From contig OZ252261.1 in NCBI GenBank assembly GCA_965249955.1, positions 2,046,001 to 2,110,000 on the forward strand: DNA of 64,000 nt, read 5' to 3'. The position numbers and the translations under genes are program-made. Within the stretch, counting starts at the first letter, position 1, and every line of letters starts with the position of its first letter. The notes beneath the pieces were generated by a model. The model made no database searches. It saw only the letters and a list, made by a program, of their open reading frames with translations, and was not told where the DNA came from. Shown here piece after piece: positions 53,065-62,100 of this stretch. The stretch is from SB11 sp965249955. GTDB taxonomy: Bacteria; Bacteroidota; Bacteroidia; UBA8524.

Positions 53065-54027
53065 ATGGAATACATTATATACCCTATACTTTTTGTAGTG
53101 CTGCTGTTGGCAGAGTTGTGGTATTTCCGCATTGCCGATAAGTTTAATATTATTGATAAACCCAACGAGCGCAGCTCGCATACCAGTATAACACTTAGAG
53201 GCGGGGGAATAATATTTCCAATATCACTGGTGTTATACTATTTGTATACGGGCAATTACCCTTGGTTGGTACTGGGCACAGTGGCCATAGCCACTATTAG
53301 TTTTATCGATGATATAAAAACCCTATCGGGCAAAGTACGCATACTGGTACACTTAGTGGCAGTTTCGCTAATGTTTTATCAAGCAGGCTTGTTTGCCTTT
53401 CACTGGGCGTGGATTATGGCCGCATACGTGCTAGTTATAGGTGCGCTAAATGCTTATAATTTTATGGACGGTATAAATGGCATTACGGGCACATATAGCT
53501 TGGCTGTTTTAGTACCGGTTTATTTCACAAACAACTATTACCAGTTTGTTGATGGTGGTATAATACTATTTGTAATGCTATCGGCGGTGGTGTTTTTACT
53601 GTTTAATTTTCGCGCAAAAGCAAAATGCTTTGCGGGCGATGTAGGCAGTATATCAATGGCTTTAATAGTATTGTTTCTAATCACTAAACTTATACTTGTT
53701 ACAGGCGATTTTAAATACGTATTATTTTTGGCTGTTTATGGTGTTGATGCAGTGCTAACCATAGCTCACCGCATTATCTTAAAAGAAAATATTTTTAAAG
53801 CCCACCGCAGGCACTTGTACCAATACCTTAGCAACGAACTAAAATGGCCACATTTGGCAGTAAGTACCGTGTATGCAATTATGCAAACTGTAGTTAGTGG
53901 TTGGGTTTTGTACTCGTGCGTTGCTATGCAGTGGTGGGAATCTGTAGCTATTTTAGGCTTTTTGGGAGTATTGTATATAGTTGTTAAAAGCCTGATTATA
54001 AAAGGGGTAATAAAGCCCATAGCATAA
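53065..54027 (+). CDS. wecA: WecA-type undecaprenyl-phosphate sugar-1-phosphate transferase
   Basis: A polytopic membrane protein of 320 residues with about ten segments. The catalytic motifs of the WecA/WbpL/TagO family are all present: DKPNERSSHT, SFIDDIKTL, NAYNFMDGINGI, FAGDVGS and HRRHLYQYL. It starts each repeat unit by moving HexNAc-1-phosphate to undecaprenyl phosphate on the cytoplasmic face. It is the only initiating transferase in the window. The 59-base gap before it contains short TTAAG repeats and no clear promoter. Confidence 0.9.
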   Translation: MEYIIYPILFVVLLLAELWYFRIADKFNIIDKPNERSSHTSITLRGGGIIFPISLVLYYLYTGNYPWLVLGTVAIATISFIDDIKTLSGKVRILVHLVAVSLMFYQAGLFAFHWAWIMAAYVLVIGALNAYNFMDGINGITGTYSLAVLVPVYFTNNYYQFVDGGIILFVMLSAVVFLLFNFRAKAKCFAGDVGSISMALIVLFLITKLILVTGDFKYVLFLAVYGVDAVLTIAHRIILKENIFKAHRRHLYQYLSNELKWPHLAVSTVYAIMQTVVSGWVLYSCVAMQWWESVAILGFLGVLYIVVKSLIIKGVIKPIA

Positions 54028-54029
54028 TA

Positions 54030-54614
54030 ATGAAGAATATAATAATAGTGGGCGCAGGTGGTTTGGGACGCGAAATGCTTGCCTTGCTAAAAAATATAAA
54101 TACCACGCAACCCCAATGGAAAGTATTGGGCTTTGTTGATGATGGTAAAACCATTGGCGATGTAGTAAATGGTGTAGAAGTTTTAGGTGGCGTAGAATAC
54201 TTAAATACACTTAGTACTGAAACGGCAGCTATTATAGCCATATCATTACCTAAAATTCGTAAGGCTATTTTTGATAAAATAACCAATACTAATATCTTTT
54301 TCCCTTCAATAATTCACCCCAGTGCTATAATATCCGATATTGATTTTGTTGATATGGGTAAAGGGTGCATACTTTGCATAAACACAGTGCTTACTACTAA
54401 TATAGTTTTGGGCGATTTTGTGCTTATAAATGCAGGGGCAATACTAAATCACGATGCTCAAATAGGTAGTTTTAGCACCATAATGCCGGGTGTTAATATA
54501 TCAACAGGTGCTCAAATAAGTAAGGGGTGCTATATTGGTACAGGTTCAAAAATTTCTAAACCCGCTGTAATATCTGCTTGGGAAAATTTGCCCGCAGGTA
54601 CTATAATTGCATAA
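54030..54614 (+). CDS. PglD/NeuD-type sugar acetyltransferase
   Basis: A 194-residue protein with an N-terminal Rossmann subdomain (IIIVGAGGLGREMLALL) and a C-terminal left-handed beta-helix that contains LNHDAQIGSFSTIMPG, whose His is catalytic. This architecture belongs to PglD and NeuD. PglD acetylates a UDP-4-amino sugar; NeuD O-acetylates sialic acid. Either role suits this locus. It starts two bases after the wecA-like gene. Confidence 0.87.
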   Translation: MKNIIIVGAGGLGREMLALLKNINTTQPQWKVLGFVDDGKTIGDVVNGVEVLGGVEYLNTLSTETAAIIAISLPKIRKAIFDKITNTNIFFPSIIHPSAIISDIDFVDMGKGCILCINTVLTTNIVLGDFVLINAGAILNHDAQIGSFSTIMPGVNISTGAQISKGCYIGTGSKISKPAVISAWENLPAGTIIA

Positions 54615-54623
54615 AATAGTTGC

Positions 54624-55442
54624 GTGGGGAACTTTCAATTTTCTGTAATCCTTCCTGTATACCATGGCAATACCGCCGATGAGTTTACTGTTTCCCTTAA
54701 TAGTATTCTTTCACAAACACTGCCTGCTGCCGAAATTGTAATAGTGCAAGACGGCCCAGTTGACGATGGTATAGCTATACAACTAGCCGAGCTTAAAAAA
54801 CAAAACGGTATAAAAGTAATTACCCTGCCGGTAAATTTGGGCTTGGGTAATGCGCTTAATCAAGGGTTTAACTATTGTAGTTACGATTGGGTAGCACGTA
54901 TGGATGCTGACGATAAGGCACAACCGACTCGTTTTGAAGATACAGTAGCCTTTATAAAACAACATCCTGATATTGATCTTGTAGGAACTTACTACGCTGA
55001 AATTTCGACCACAGGCAAAACCTATGTTCGCAAAGTACCGCTTACGTTTCAGCAGGTACTAAAGTTTTCTAAATACCGTAATCCGCATAGTCATCCCACT
55101 GTCTTTTATAAAAAGAAAGCCGTTGAAGAGGCAGGCGGATACAAGAATTTTTACTTTGCCGAAGATTGGTATTTGTGGTTGCGAATGTTTAAAAAAGGCT
55201 ATAAATCAGCCAATATAAACAAGGTAACAGTATATGCGCAGGCGCAAAACTATACGCGCAGGTTGGGGCTAAAAGCATTAAAAAACGATTACAAGGCCAT
55301 ACATCAATTACAAAAAGAAGGACTTATAGGCTTTCATCATTTTTTGTTTAATATATTTGTTAGGGTGATAGTACGGTTATTACCTATTGGATTGGCCAAC
55401 ACATTTTATAAAAAATACTTACGCAGTGCTACAAAAAATTAA
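54624..55442 (+). CDS. Family 2 glycosyltransferase
   Basis: A GT-A transferase of 272 residues: FSVILPVYHGNTADEF, IVQDGPVDDG and the metal-binding RMDADDKAQPTRF at residue 92 are clear, with FAEDWYLWLRMF as the acceptor-side acidic motif. It starts at GTG. Its 3' end overlaps the exosortase gene by 17 bases. Confidence 0.87.
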   Translation: MGNFQFSVILPVYHGNTADEFTVSLNSILSQTLPAAEIVIVQDGPVDDGIAIQLAELKKQNGIKVITLPVNLGLGNALNQGFNYCSYDWVARMDADDKAQPTRFEDTVAFIKQHPDIDLVGTYYAEISTTGKTYVRKVPLTFQQVLKFSKYRNPHSHPTVFYKKKAVEEAGGYKNFYFAEDWYLWLRMFKKGYKSANINKVTVYAQAQNYTRRLGLKALKNDYKAIHQLQKEGLIGFHHFLFNIFVRVIVRLLPIGLANTFYKKYLRSATKN

Positions 55443-55998
55443 AGATTTTTATAACGAGTTTAAGCCTGCAATACTGTTTTTGCTGCGTTTTGTCATCACT
55501 TTTACAGTGCTAAGTCTTACATACGGTTTTTGGGTAGAAGGTTATACAGAAGTTGCTGACCCTATTACTCGTAATGTTTCCGGACAAGTTAGAGCCATAC
55601 TTTCTTGGTTTTATGAGGGGGTAACATCAACACCCCGCGTAGGCGACCCCTCAATGGATATACATATCAATGGTAAATACTCAATATCAGTATTTGAAGG
55701 ATGTAATGGAGTAGCCATATTCAACCTATTTATTTCTTTTATAGTTGGTTTTTGGGGTGGATTTAAAAAGCTGGCTTGGTTTGGTTTAACAGGTTTTATC
55801 ATTATACATATTGCTAACCTAGTGCGGTTGCTGTTTTTAGCACAAATGGCTTTAACAAACAGCCCATTTTTCCATTTCACACATAAATATTTATTTACCC
55901 TGTCTATTTATGCCATAGTATTTGTGTTGTGGTATTTTTGGATGAATAAGGTAAACCCGATTAAAAAGAAAGAAAAGACCGCCAATGAACCTGCTTAA
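55426..55998 (+). CDS. xrtF: Exosortase F (XrtF)
   Basis: An integral membrane cysteine protease-transpeptidase of 190 residues with about five hydrophobic segments. The exosortase triad is visible: Cys93 in FEGCNGVAIF, Arg134 in ANLVRLLF and His153 in FTHKYLF. The frame is open further upstream, but GTG 55426 gives normal family length; the earlier TTG at 55387 lies well inside the glycosyltransferase gene. Exosortases recognise a C-terminal sorting signal on exported proteins and tie them to surface glycan. The next gene encodes the small membrane protein that usually accompanies XrtF. No protein with a recognisable sorting signal was found in the window. Confidence 0.87.
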   Translation: MLQKIKDFYNEFKPAILFLLRFVITFTVLSLTYGFWVEGYTEVADPITRNVSGQVRAILSWFYEGVTSTPRVGDPSMDIHINGKYSISVFEGCNGVAIFNLFISFIVGFWGGFKKLAWFGLTGFIIIHIANLVRLLFLAQMALTNSPFFHFTHKYLFTLSIYAIVFVLWYFWMNKVNPIKKKEKTANEPA

Positions 55999-56434
55999 TA
56001 TTGGAGTAAAACGCATAGCATTGGTGTTTCTAGCCCTTTTAGGGCTTGCCTTTTTTTATACCCTGCAAGATTTTGATTTTGTTGAGTTTAAGTTTAGGTA
56101 CAACCAGAGTTTTGGCGGCACTATTGAAAACGGCAAACAAATAAACTTTATCATTAGTCGTTTAGTACGTTTTATAGCCAACGATTTACTGTGTATTTTA
56201 CTTATTTACGCCTTGTTTAATAATAAACGCTATGTGGTGTTTGGGTTTTATATGCAGCTTTTTGGACTTTTAGTCCTTTTCCCTATCTATATCATTCTAT
56301 CTTTAAATGCAGCCTCGCAAAACGAGTACTCTGTTTTAGTACCCCTTTACCGCCTGGTAATGAACCCCATCTTAATGGTACTGCTTATCCCCGCCTTTTA
56401 TTTTCAACAAAAAATCAAACAAAACCAACAGTAG
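55985..56434 (+). CDS. Exosortase F system-associated membrane protein
   Basis: A 149-residue protein with about four membrane segments. The early stretch DFDFVEFKFRYNQSF and the segment ISRLVRFIANDLLCILLIYALF match what I know of the small protein that accompanies XrtF. It overlaps xrtF by 14 bases. Its molecular role is unknown; presumably it helps fold the protease or present substrates. Confidence 0.8.
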   Translation: MNLLNIGVKRIALVFLALLGLAFFYTLQDFDFVEFKFRYNQSFGGTIENGKQINFIISRLVRFIANDLLCILLIYALFNNKRYVVFGFYMQLFGLLVLFPIYIILSLNAASQNEYSVLVPLYRLVMNPILMVLLIPAFYFQQKIKQNQQ

Positions 56435-56486
56435 TTTTCAGCTTCAGTTTTTATGCTTAGGTTTGGGGTAATAACTAACCTAGCCT

Positions 56487-58040
56487 ATGCAAATGCCCAT
56501 AAAAAGGCTGCTACTTTTTACTATTGCCTATTTGTTGCTGCCCCACCTTATTTTTATTTTGGGTTGGGTTAGCCCCGCTATTGCTTTGCCTGTTACTGCT
56601 GTTTTGTTTTTTTTGGGATGGAAAATTGTCGCCATTACTCAAGCTAACGATGCTATGGCTCAAAGCCTTGCTATTAGTAAAAAACAAACATTTTATCTTT
56701 TGGCTATATGCGTAGCATTAGTAGCTTTTGCCGGTATTGGGGAATTGCTTTGGCAACGCGACGACTTTTTTAAACATAATCTTATTTTTAGTGATTTACT
56801 GCGGAATAACTGGCCTGTAACCTATGCCACAAGTGGGCAAACTGACGTGCTTACCTATTATTTGGGCTGGTATATGGTGCCTGCCGCAGTGGGTAAACTT
56901 GGGGGAGCTTGGGTAACTGCCCTAACCTCTTTTTTGTGGACTGTAGCGGGTTTGTTACTATTTTTTTTATGGCTAAAGGCATTGCTAAAAACCAATAAGG
57001 TATTGCTTTGGGTAGTTTTTCTTGGTATTTCGGGGTTTGAGTTTTTGTGGGTAGCAGGGCACTTTGCGTATTACGTACTAAAGTATTTCCCTCAGTACGA
57101 TTTGCTTACTTTACTTAAAGGAACATTTACCTATACCCGTTCAGAGCTTATTACACCAGCATTTAACCAAAATATTCCCTCATTCTTTGTAGCTTTTTTA
57201 TCTGCCCCGCAGCACGTATTGCCAGGGTTTTTGGCTTCGGCAACAGTAGTGTATGCTATTATTAATAAGCTATCGTTTAGGTATACTGCCAGTATTGGTG
57301 CACTTACCGTTTTTTGGTCGCCATTGGTGTGTATTGGGTTGTTACCTTTTGTAATATATCATTTATACACAGATAGAAAACAGGTGTTTGATAAGGTAAG
57401 TATTTGGTGTTATGTATTTTGTACGATAATTCTGTTTTTCACAGTGAGTTATTTGGCGGCACACGCTCCGTTGTCTCAAGAAGGTTTTGTGTGGCAAATT
57501 TCGGGCAATGCTTGGTGGTTTTATACCCTTATTTTTATTGTCCTAAAATTTGGGGTTATATTTTTATATTTATTTATTAAAGATAAGCAGCTAGACTTTA
57601 TCGGTAGCTACCGAATATTAGGCTATATTTCATTAGTAGGCTTAATAGCTTTAAGTTTTTACAAACTAGGAGCTTATAACGATTTAATCGCCCGTGCTTC
57701 CATTCCTTTTTATTTTGTGTTGCTGCTGTGGGTGGTGTTTTTTCTTCAAAAAATATCAACCCAAAAACTAAAAAAATATAGGGTAGTTTGGCTAATAGTC
57801 GGTTTGATGTTATTACCTCGCTTATGGCAGGTGTATAAAACGGCGGCTAATACGCCACAAATGGCTACTAAAAAATATAAGATTGCCGATGTACCCCACG
57901 ATTTTACCATTCTTAACCATAATGAGTGGTTGCTGGCCGTTAAACCTGAGTATGTAAAAGATTACTTAATTGCTGATGATATAAGCCGGCAATATTTGGG
58001 TAGTTCACAATCATTTTTCTATGTTTATTTAGCAAAGTAA
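56487..58040 (+). CDS. Large multi-pass membrane protein, unknown
   Basis: A 517-residue protein with roughly 12 hydrophobic segments. The first loop after the third segment carries WQRDDFFKHN and DLLRNNWPV, the sort of acidic Asp pair found in GT-C glycosyltransferases, but I cannot assign a family. The start is ATG 56487; ATG 56493 is an alternative. It sits between the XrtF pair and a methyltransferase. A role in lipid-linked sugar transfer, or in the exosortase pathway, is possible. Confidence 0.6.
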   Translation: MQMPIKRLLLFTIAYLLLPHLIFILGWVSPAIALPVTAVLFFLGWKIVAITQANDAMAQSLAISKKQTFYLLAICVALVAFAGIGELLWQRDDFFKHNLIFSDLLRNNWPVTYATSGQTDVLTYYLGWYMVPAAVGKLGGAWVTALTSFLWTVAGLLLFFLWLKALLKTNKVLLWVVFLGISGFEFLWVAGHFAYYVLKYFPQYDLLTLLKGTFTYTRSELITPAFNQNIPSFFVAFLSAPQHVLPGFLASATVVYAIINKLSFRYTASIGALTVFWSPLVCIGLLPFVIYHLYTDRKQVFDKVSIWCYVFCTIILFFTVSYLAAHAPLSQEGFVWQISGNAWWFYTLIFIVLKFGVIFLYLFIKDKQLDFIGSYRILGYISLVGLIALSFYKLGAYNDLIARASIPFYFVLLLWVVFFLQKISTQKLKKYRVVWLIVGLMLLPRLWQVYKTAANTPQMATKKYKIADVPHDFTILNHNEWLLAVKPEYVKDYLIADDISRQYLGSSQSFFYVYLAK

Positions 58041-58903
58041 TGCACTGGAAAACCAAAGCACGCATACAGAAAATAATTAGCCGTTTGCCGATTGCGGGTA
58101 GGCTGAATTACTTTTTGCAACGCTATGTAAACCATAGCCTACCCATGAGTATGGAGGTTTTTGAACAAAAGTATTTTGCGGCCAAACAACACTTGCAAGC
58201 TTTTGCACACGGCGAGGATATTAAAGCGGGTGCTATTGCCTACGAGTTTGGCGGTGGGTACGATTTGGCTGTGCCTATTGCCTTGTGGGAAGAGGGCGTG
58301 CCCCGACAAATGGTTACTGATTTGAATCCTTTGCTAAAAATTGAGTTGGTAAACAATGTGCTGGATAGGAGAGGGGCTGAGTTGCAGGTGAAAAGCGTAG
58401 CCGAACTAACTGCAAAAACAGGCATTGAATACCGCACCAGTATTGATGCCCGCAAAACAGGGTTTGAAACGGCTAGTTTTGATTACATACACTCAACCGA
58501 TACGCTGGAGCATATTCCCCAAAATAATATTTTACCCATTTTGCAAGAGTGTTACCGCTTGCTAAAGGCAGGCGGTATTATTAGTTGTATTATCGATTTG
58601 CAAGACCATTATCAATACACGGATAAAAGCATATCGCCATTTAATTTTTACCAATATAGTTGGGAGGAATGGGACGATTTGTACAATAATAACTTGCACT
58701 ATCAAAACCGCTTATTGGCTAATGAGTATTACACCCAATTTGCATTGGCAGGCTTTGCACCCATACAAATGCAGGTAACAAAGGCAGACACGTCTGTTAT
58801 AGAAAAGCTAAAAACGATGCCTTTGAATGCCCACTACGCCAACAAACCTTTTGATGATTTGTGCAACCTTCGTTGCCATATTTGGGCTGAAAAGCCTGAT
58901 TAA
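58040..58903 (+). CDS. Class I SAM-dependent methyltransferase
   Basis: A 287-residue protein. Motif I is AYEFGGGYDLAVP near residue 67, an acidic residue in MVTDLNPLL follows, and the post-II motif is FDYIHSTDTLEHIP near residue 150. The Gly-rich loop matches class I methyltransferases acting on small molecules. It overlaps the membrane protein gene by one base (TAATG). As the last gene of the operon it may methylate a terminal sugar or an acceptor lipid; this is inference. Confidence 0.8.
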   Translation: MHWKTKARIQKIISRLPIAGRLNYFLQRYVNHSLPMSMEVFEQKYFAAKQHLQAFAHGEDIKAGAIAYEFGGGYDLAVPIALWEEGVPRQMVTDLNPLLKIELVNNVLDRRGAELQVKSVAELTAKTGIEYRTSIDARKTGFETASFDYIHSTDTLEHIPQNNILPILQECYRLLKAGGIISCIIDLQDHYQYTDKSISPFNFYQYSWEEWDDLYNNNLHYQNRLLANEYYTQFALAGFAPIQMQVTKADTSVIEKLKTMPLNAHYANKPFDDLCNLRCHIWAEKPD

Positions 58904-58975
58904 ATAAAGGCTATTTATTCACCTTTTTTAAGCGCAAATAGTAACTATTATTTAATACAGCGCCTCTGTTAAAGA

Positions 58976-59008
58976 ATTGACTTTTAATTTGATTTTCTAG
59001 TATCTTTG
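58976..59008 (+). promoter_or_regulatory. Promoter candidate for the PKD protein gene
   Basis: TATCTTTG at 59001-59008 fits the Bacteroidota -7 box TAnnTTTG. The best upstream element is ATTG at 58976-58979, with a spacing of 21 bases, which is slightly off the TTTG consensus. Transcription would start near 59012-59015, leaving a leader of about 90 bases. Confidence 0.55.
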
Positions 59009-59012
59009 CGCA

Positions 59013-59051
59013 CTTATGCTGACGTAAATTTTAAAATTTTGTGAGCATAAG
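59013..59051 (+). promoter_or_regulatory. Inverted repeat at the predicted 5' end of the PKD mRNA
   Basis: CTTATGCT (59013-59020) and AGCATAAG (59044-59051) form a perfect 8-bp stem around an AT-rich interior that contains AAATTTTAAAATTTT. The stem would begin at or next to the predicted start site, so the mRNA would open with a hairpin, or the DNA could bind a dimeric regulator. No T run suggests termination. Confidence 0.45.
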
Positions 59052-59104
59052 TTAAATCTTTTTGTATTTTTTTGAGATTGTTGCACCCCTACTAACCAAG
59101 TTTA

Positions 59105-62100
59105 ATGGGTAATAGTATATACAAACTATGGATATTATTTGCCTTAATATTTATTGCAAATGCATTGCAGGGGCAATGCGTGGGCAATAGTGGTTTTGCT
59201 ATATCTTCACCATTATGTGTTGGGCAATCTATTAGTTTTATTGACACTACCGGAGCATCGAAAGACAGTGTAATATTTAGGTTTAGCAGTAATAATGTAA
59301 GTGTACTAAACGACACTGCTACAAAAACATATAACACAGCCACTACCGATACGGTGTGGATGTACAGGTTTTTTAGCGCACCTTTTTGTTCAGATACTGT
59401 TTTTCAGGTAATTACCATTACACAAGTTAGTGCAGCATTTAGCCCGTCATCTACCCAAAATATTTGCATTGGCGATTCTGTAGTACTTTCAGCCACTACA
59501 TCCACAGGGCTAAATTACCAGTGGCAACAAAGCAATGTTAATATTGGTGGTGCTACCGACTCAATATTAACTGTAAACAGCACGGGTATATATAGGCTAA
59601 TAGTATCACAAAACGGATGCAGTGATACCAGCAGTGCCGTTGCGGTTAACATATACAATTACCCTACAGCCGATTTTAATTTTGCTACAGATAGTGCTTG
59701 TTCGGGTTCGCCCGTAGCGTTTAGCAATACCTCAACAGGCAGTTCGTTAAGCTATGCGTGGTCGTTTGGAAATGGTAGTACTTCAACAGCAACTAACCCC
59801 ACAAATGTTTACGATACAATAGGTACACGTTCTATTGTAAGCTATACCGCAAGGCTTATAGCCAGCACTCCCGGTGGTTGTGCAGATACTATCACTAAAA
59901 CTGTATATGTTCGTCGTCGTCCCGATCCCTCAATTGACGATTTTAATAATATTCCCAAGTTTGTTCAGTGTAATGTATCGTCAAACCCGTTTTCATTACA
60001 AATTGATAATGTATCTACAACAACGGGAACTAATAGCACGTATAGTATAAACTGGGGTGATGGAACCAGCCAAAACTTTACCAGTAGTTTTGATACTATA
60101 ACGCACGTATACGGTACCGACGGACAGTTTATTATGACGGTAATTGCTACCGATTCTTTTGGCTGTACTAATAGCAATACTTATACTGTGTTTAATGGCG
60201 GTAACCCTGCTGTGAGTATTGGTAATACAGGCAGTACATCGGGGTGTACACCATACAACATTACATTTACTATTGATACCAGCTCTACAGGTGTGGGCAA
60301 CAACGCATCAGGTACTACCTATACGTTAAGCTTTAACGATGGCTCTACATCGCCTACTTATACCCACCCGCCGCCGCCTGCAATTGTAAAGTCGTTTTTG
60401 GTTCCGTCGTGCGGAACAAATACACCCGGTTTCCCTAACTCTTTTCAAGCCGAACTTATTGTAACTAATCCTTGCGGTACTAATAGTGCTACCATACGCC
60501 CTATTTACATATCAACAAAACCGGTTGCTGAGATAGAGTTTGACCCTGATGACGATACAGTTTGCTTGAATGCTCCGTTTCTTATTCGGGATGTATCGGA
60601 TACGGGTAGTGTATCATCAAACAGTGGTTGTAATCAAACTCCGCGTCGTTTGTGGGATATAACCCCTGCTACGGGTTGGACATTAAATAGCGGTTATTTT
60701 GGTAATTCGGGCAATTGGAATAACAACCCTGCCAACTGGGGAAGCCAAACCCTAGGGGTAACCTTTACCGATACGGGCGTATATGAGGTTGAACTAATTG
60801 TGGGTAATATAGCCCAAGCAGGACTAAGTGTGTGTGGCGATGATACCATACGCAGAATAGTTAGGGTAATAAGTCCGCCAACGGCAGCTTTTACTATTAA
60901 TGGTGCGGGCAATAGTGGGTGTTTAAACCACGTAGTATCGTTTACCAATAACTCTACCGGTACAGATTTAGAATATTTATGGCAGGTAACACCCAACAGT
61001 GGTTATACACTATTATCAGGCACATTAGCTTCAGACAGCCCTGTTTTTGAATTTAATACAGCAGGATATTATTTTGTTCAATTACTTGCTGAGAATCGTT
61101 GCTCGGCAGACAGTGTTCAAGACACTATTTTAGTAAAAGATGCGCCAGTAGTATCATTACCCGATACGCAGCGGTATTGCGGAGCACAAACTATATTTTT
61201 TGATACGGCAGGAAGTGTGCCTTTGCACCGACCTGTGTACGATAATATGTTTGGCGATACCCTTAGCTACCAATGGGTAATAACAGGGGCAACTGGGTAT
61301 AATTATACATCGGGAGATTCTACAGAGGCATCACCTACCATAAGTTTTAATCAGGCGGGAACTTACATTGTTACAATAACTTTTACCAACGAGTGTGGTT
61401 TTGATACAGCGCGGCAGATTATTATTATAGACCCTTTTCCTGTTGCGGAATTTACTGTAAACGATACCACGCAATGCCTAAACGGAAACAGCTTTGTTTT
61501 TACAGATGGCACAACGGTTAGTAGTGGAACGATAACCGCTTATTTATGGCAATTTGGTGATGGAGATACAAGTACAGCGCAAAGCCCCACACATACTTAT
61601 AGTGCAGCAAATACATATACTGTTAGATTAATAGTAACTACCGAAAACGGATGTAGAGACACCACAGACCACAATGTGTATGTGTACCCTGAACCTAATG
61701 CTGTATTTACTATAAACGATACCACTCAATGCCTTAGTAGTAATAGTTTTGTTTTTACCAATACAAGTAATATTGGTAGCGGAACGATAAGCTATTTATG
61801 GAGTTTTAGCGGTACTGCAAATGACACCTCTACGCAAACTAACCCAACAAAGGTATATGCTGATACAGGGGTGTATACCGTTACACTTATCACCACATCG
61901 GATAACGGATGTATTGATACGGCTGTGCAAAACGTATATGTATATCCACAGCCTACACCTGCATTTACCATTAACGATACCACCCAATGTTTAAATGGTA
62001 ATAGCTTTGTATTTACCAATACATCAACCATATCAACAGGCACATTAGGTTACTCGTGGAGGTTTGGTGATGGAACTACTTCTACACAAACTAATCCTAC

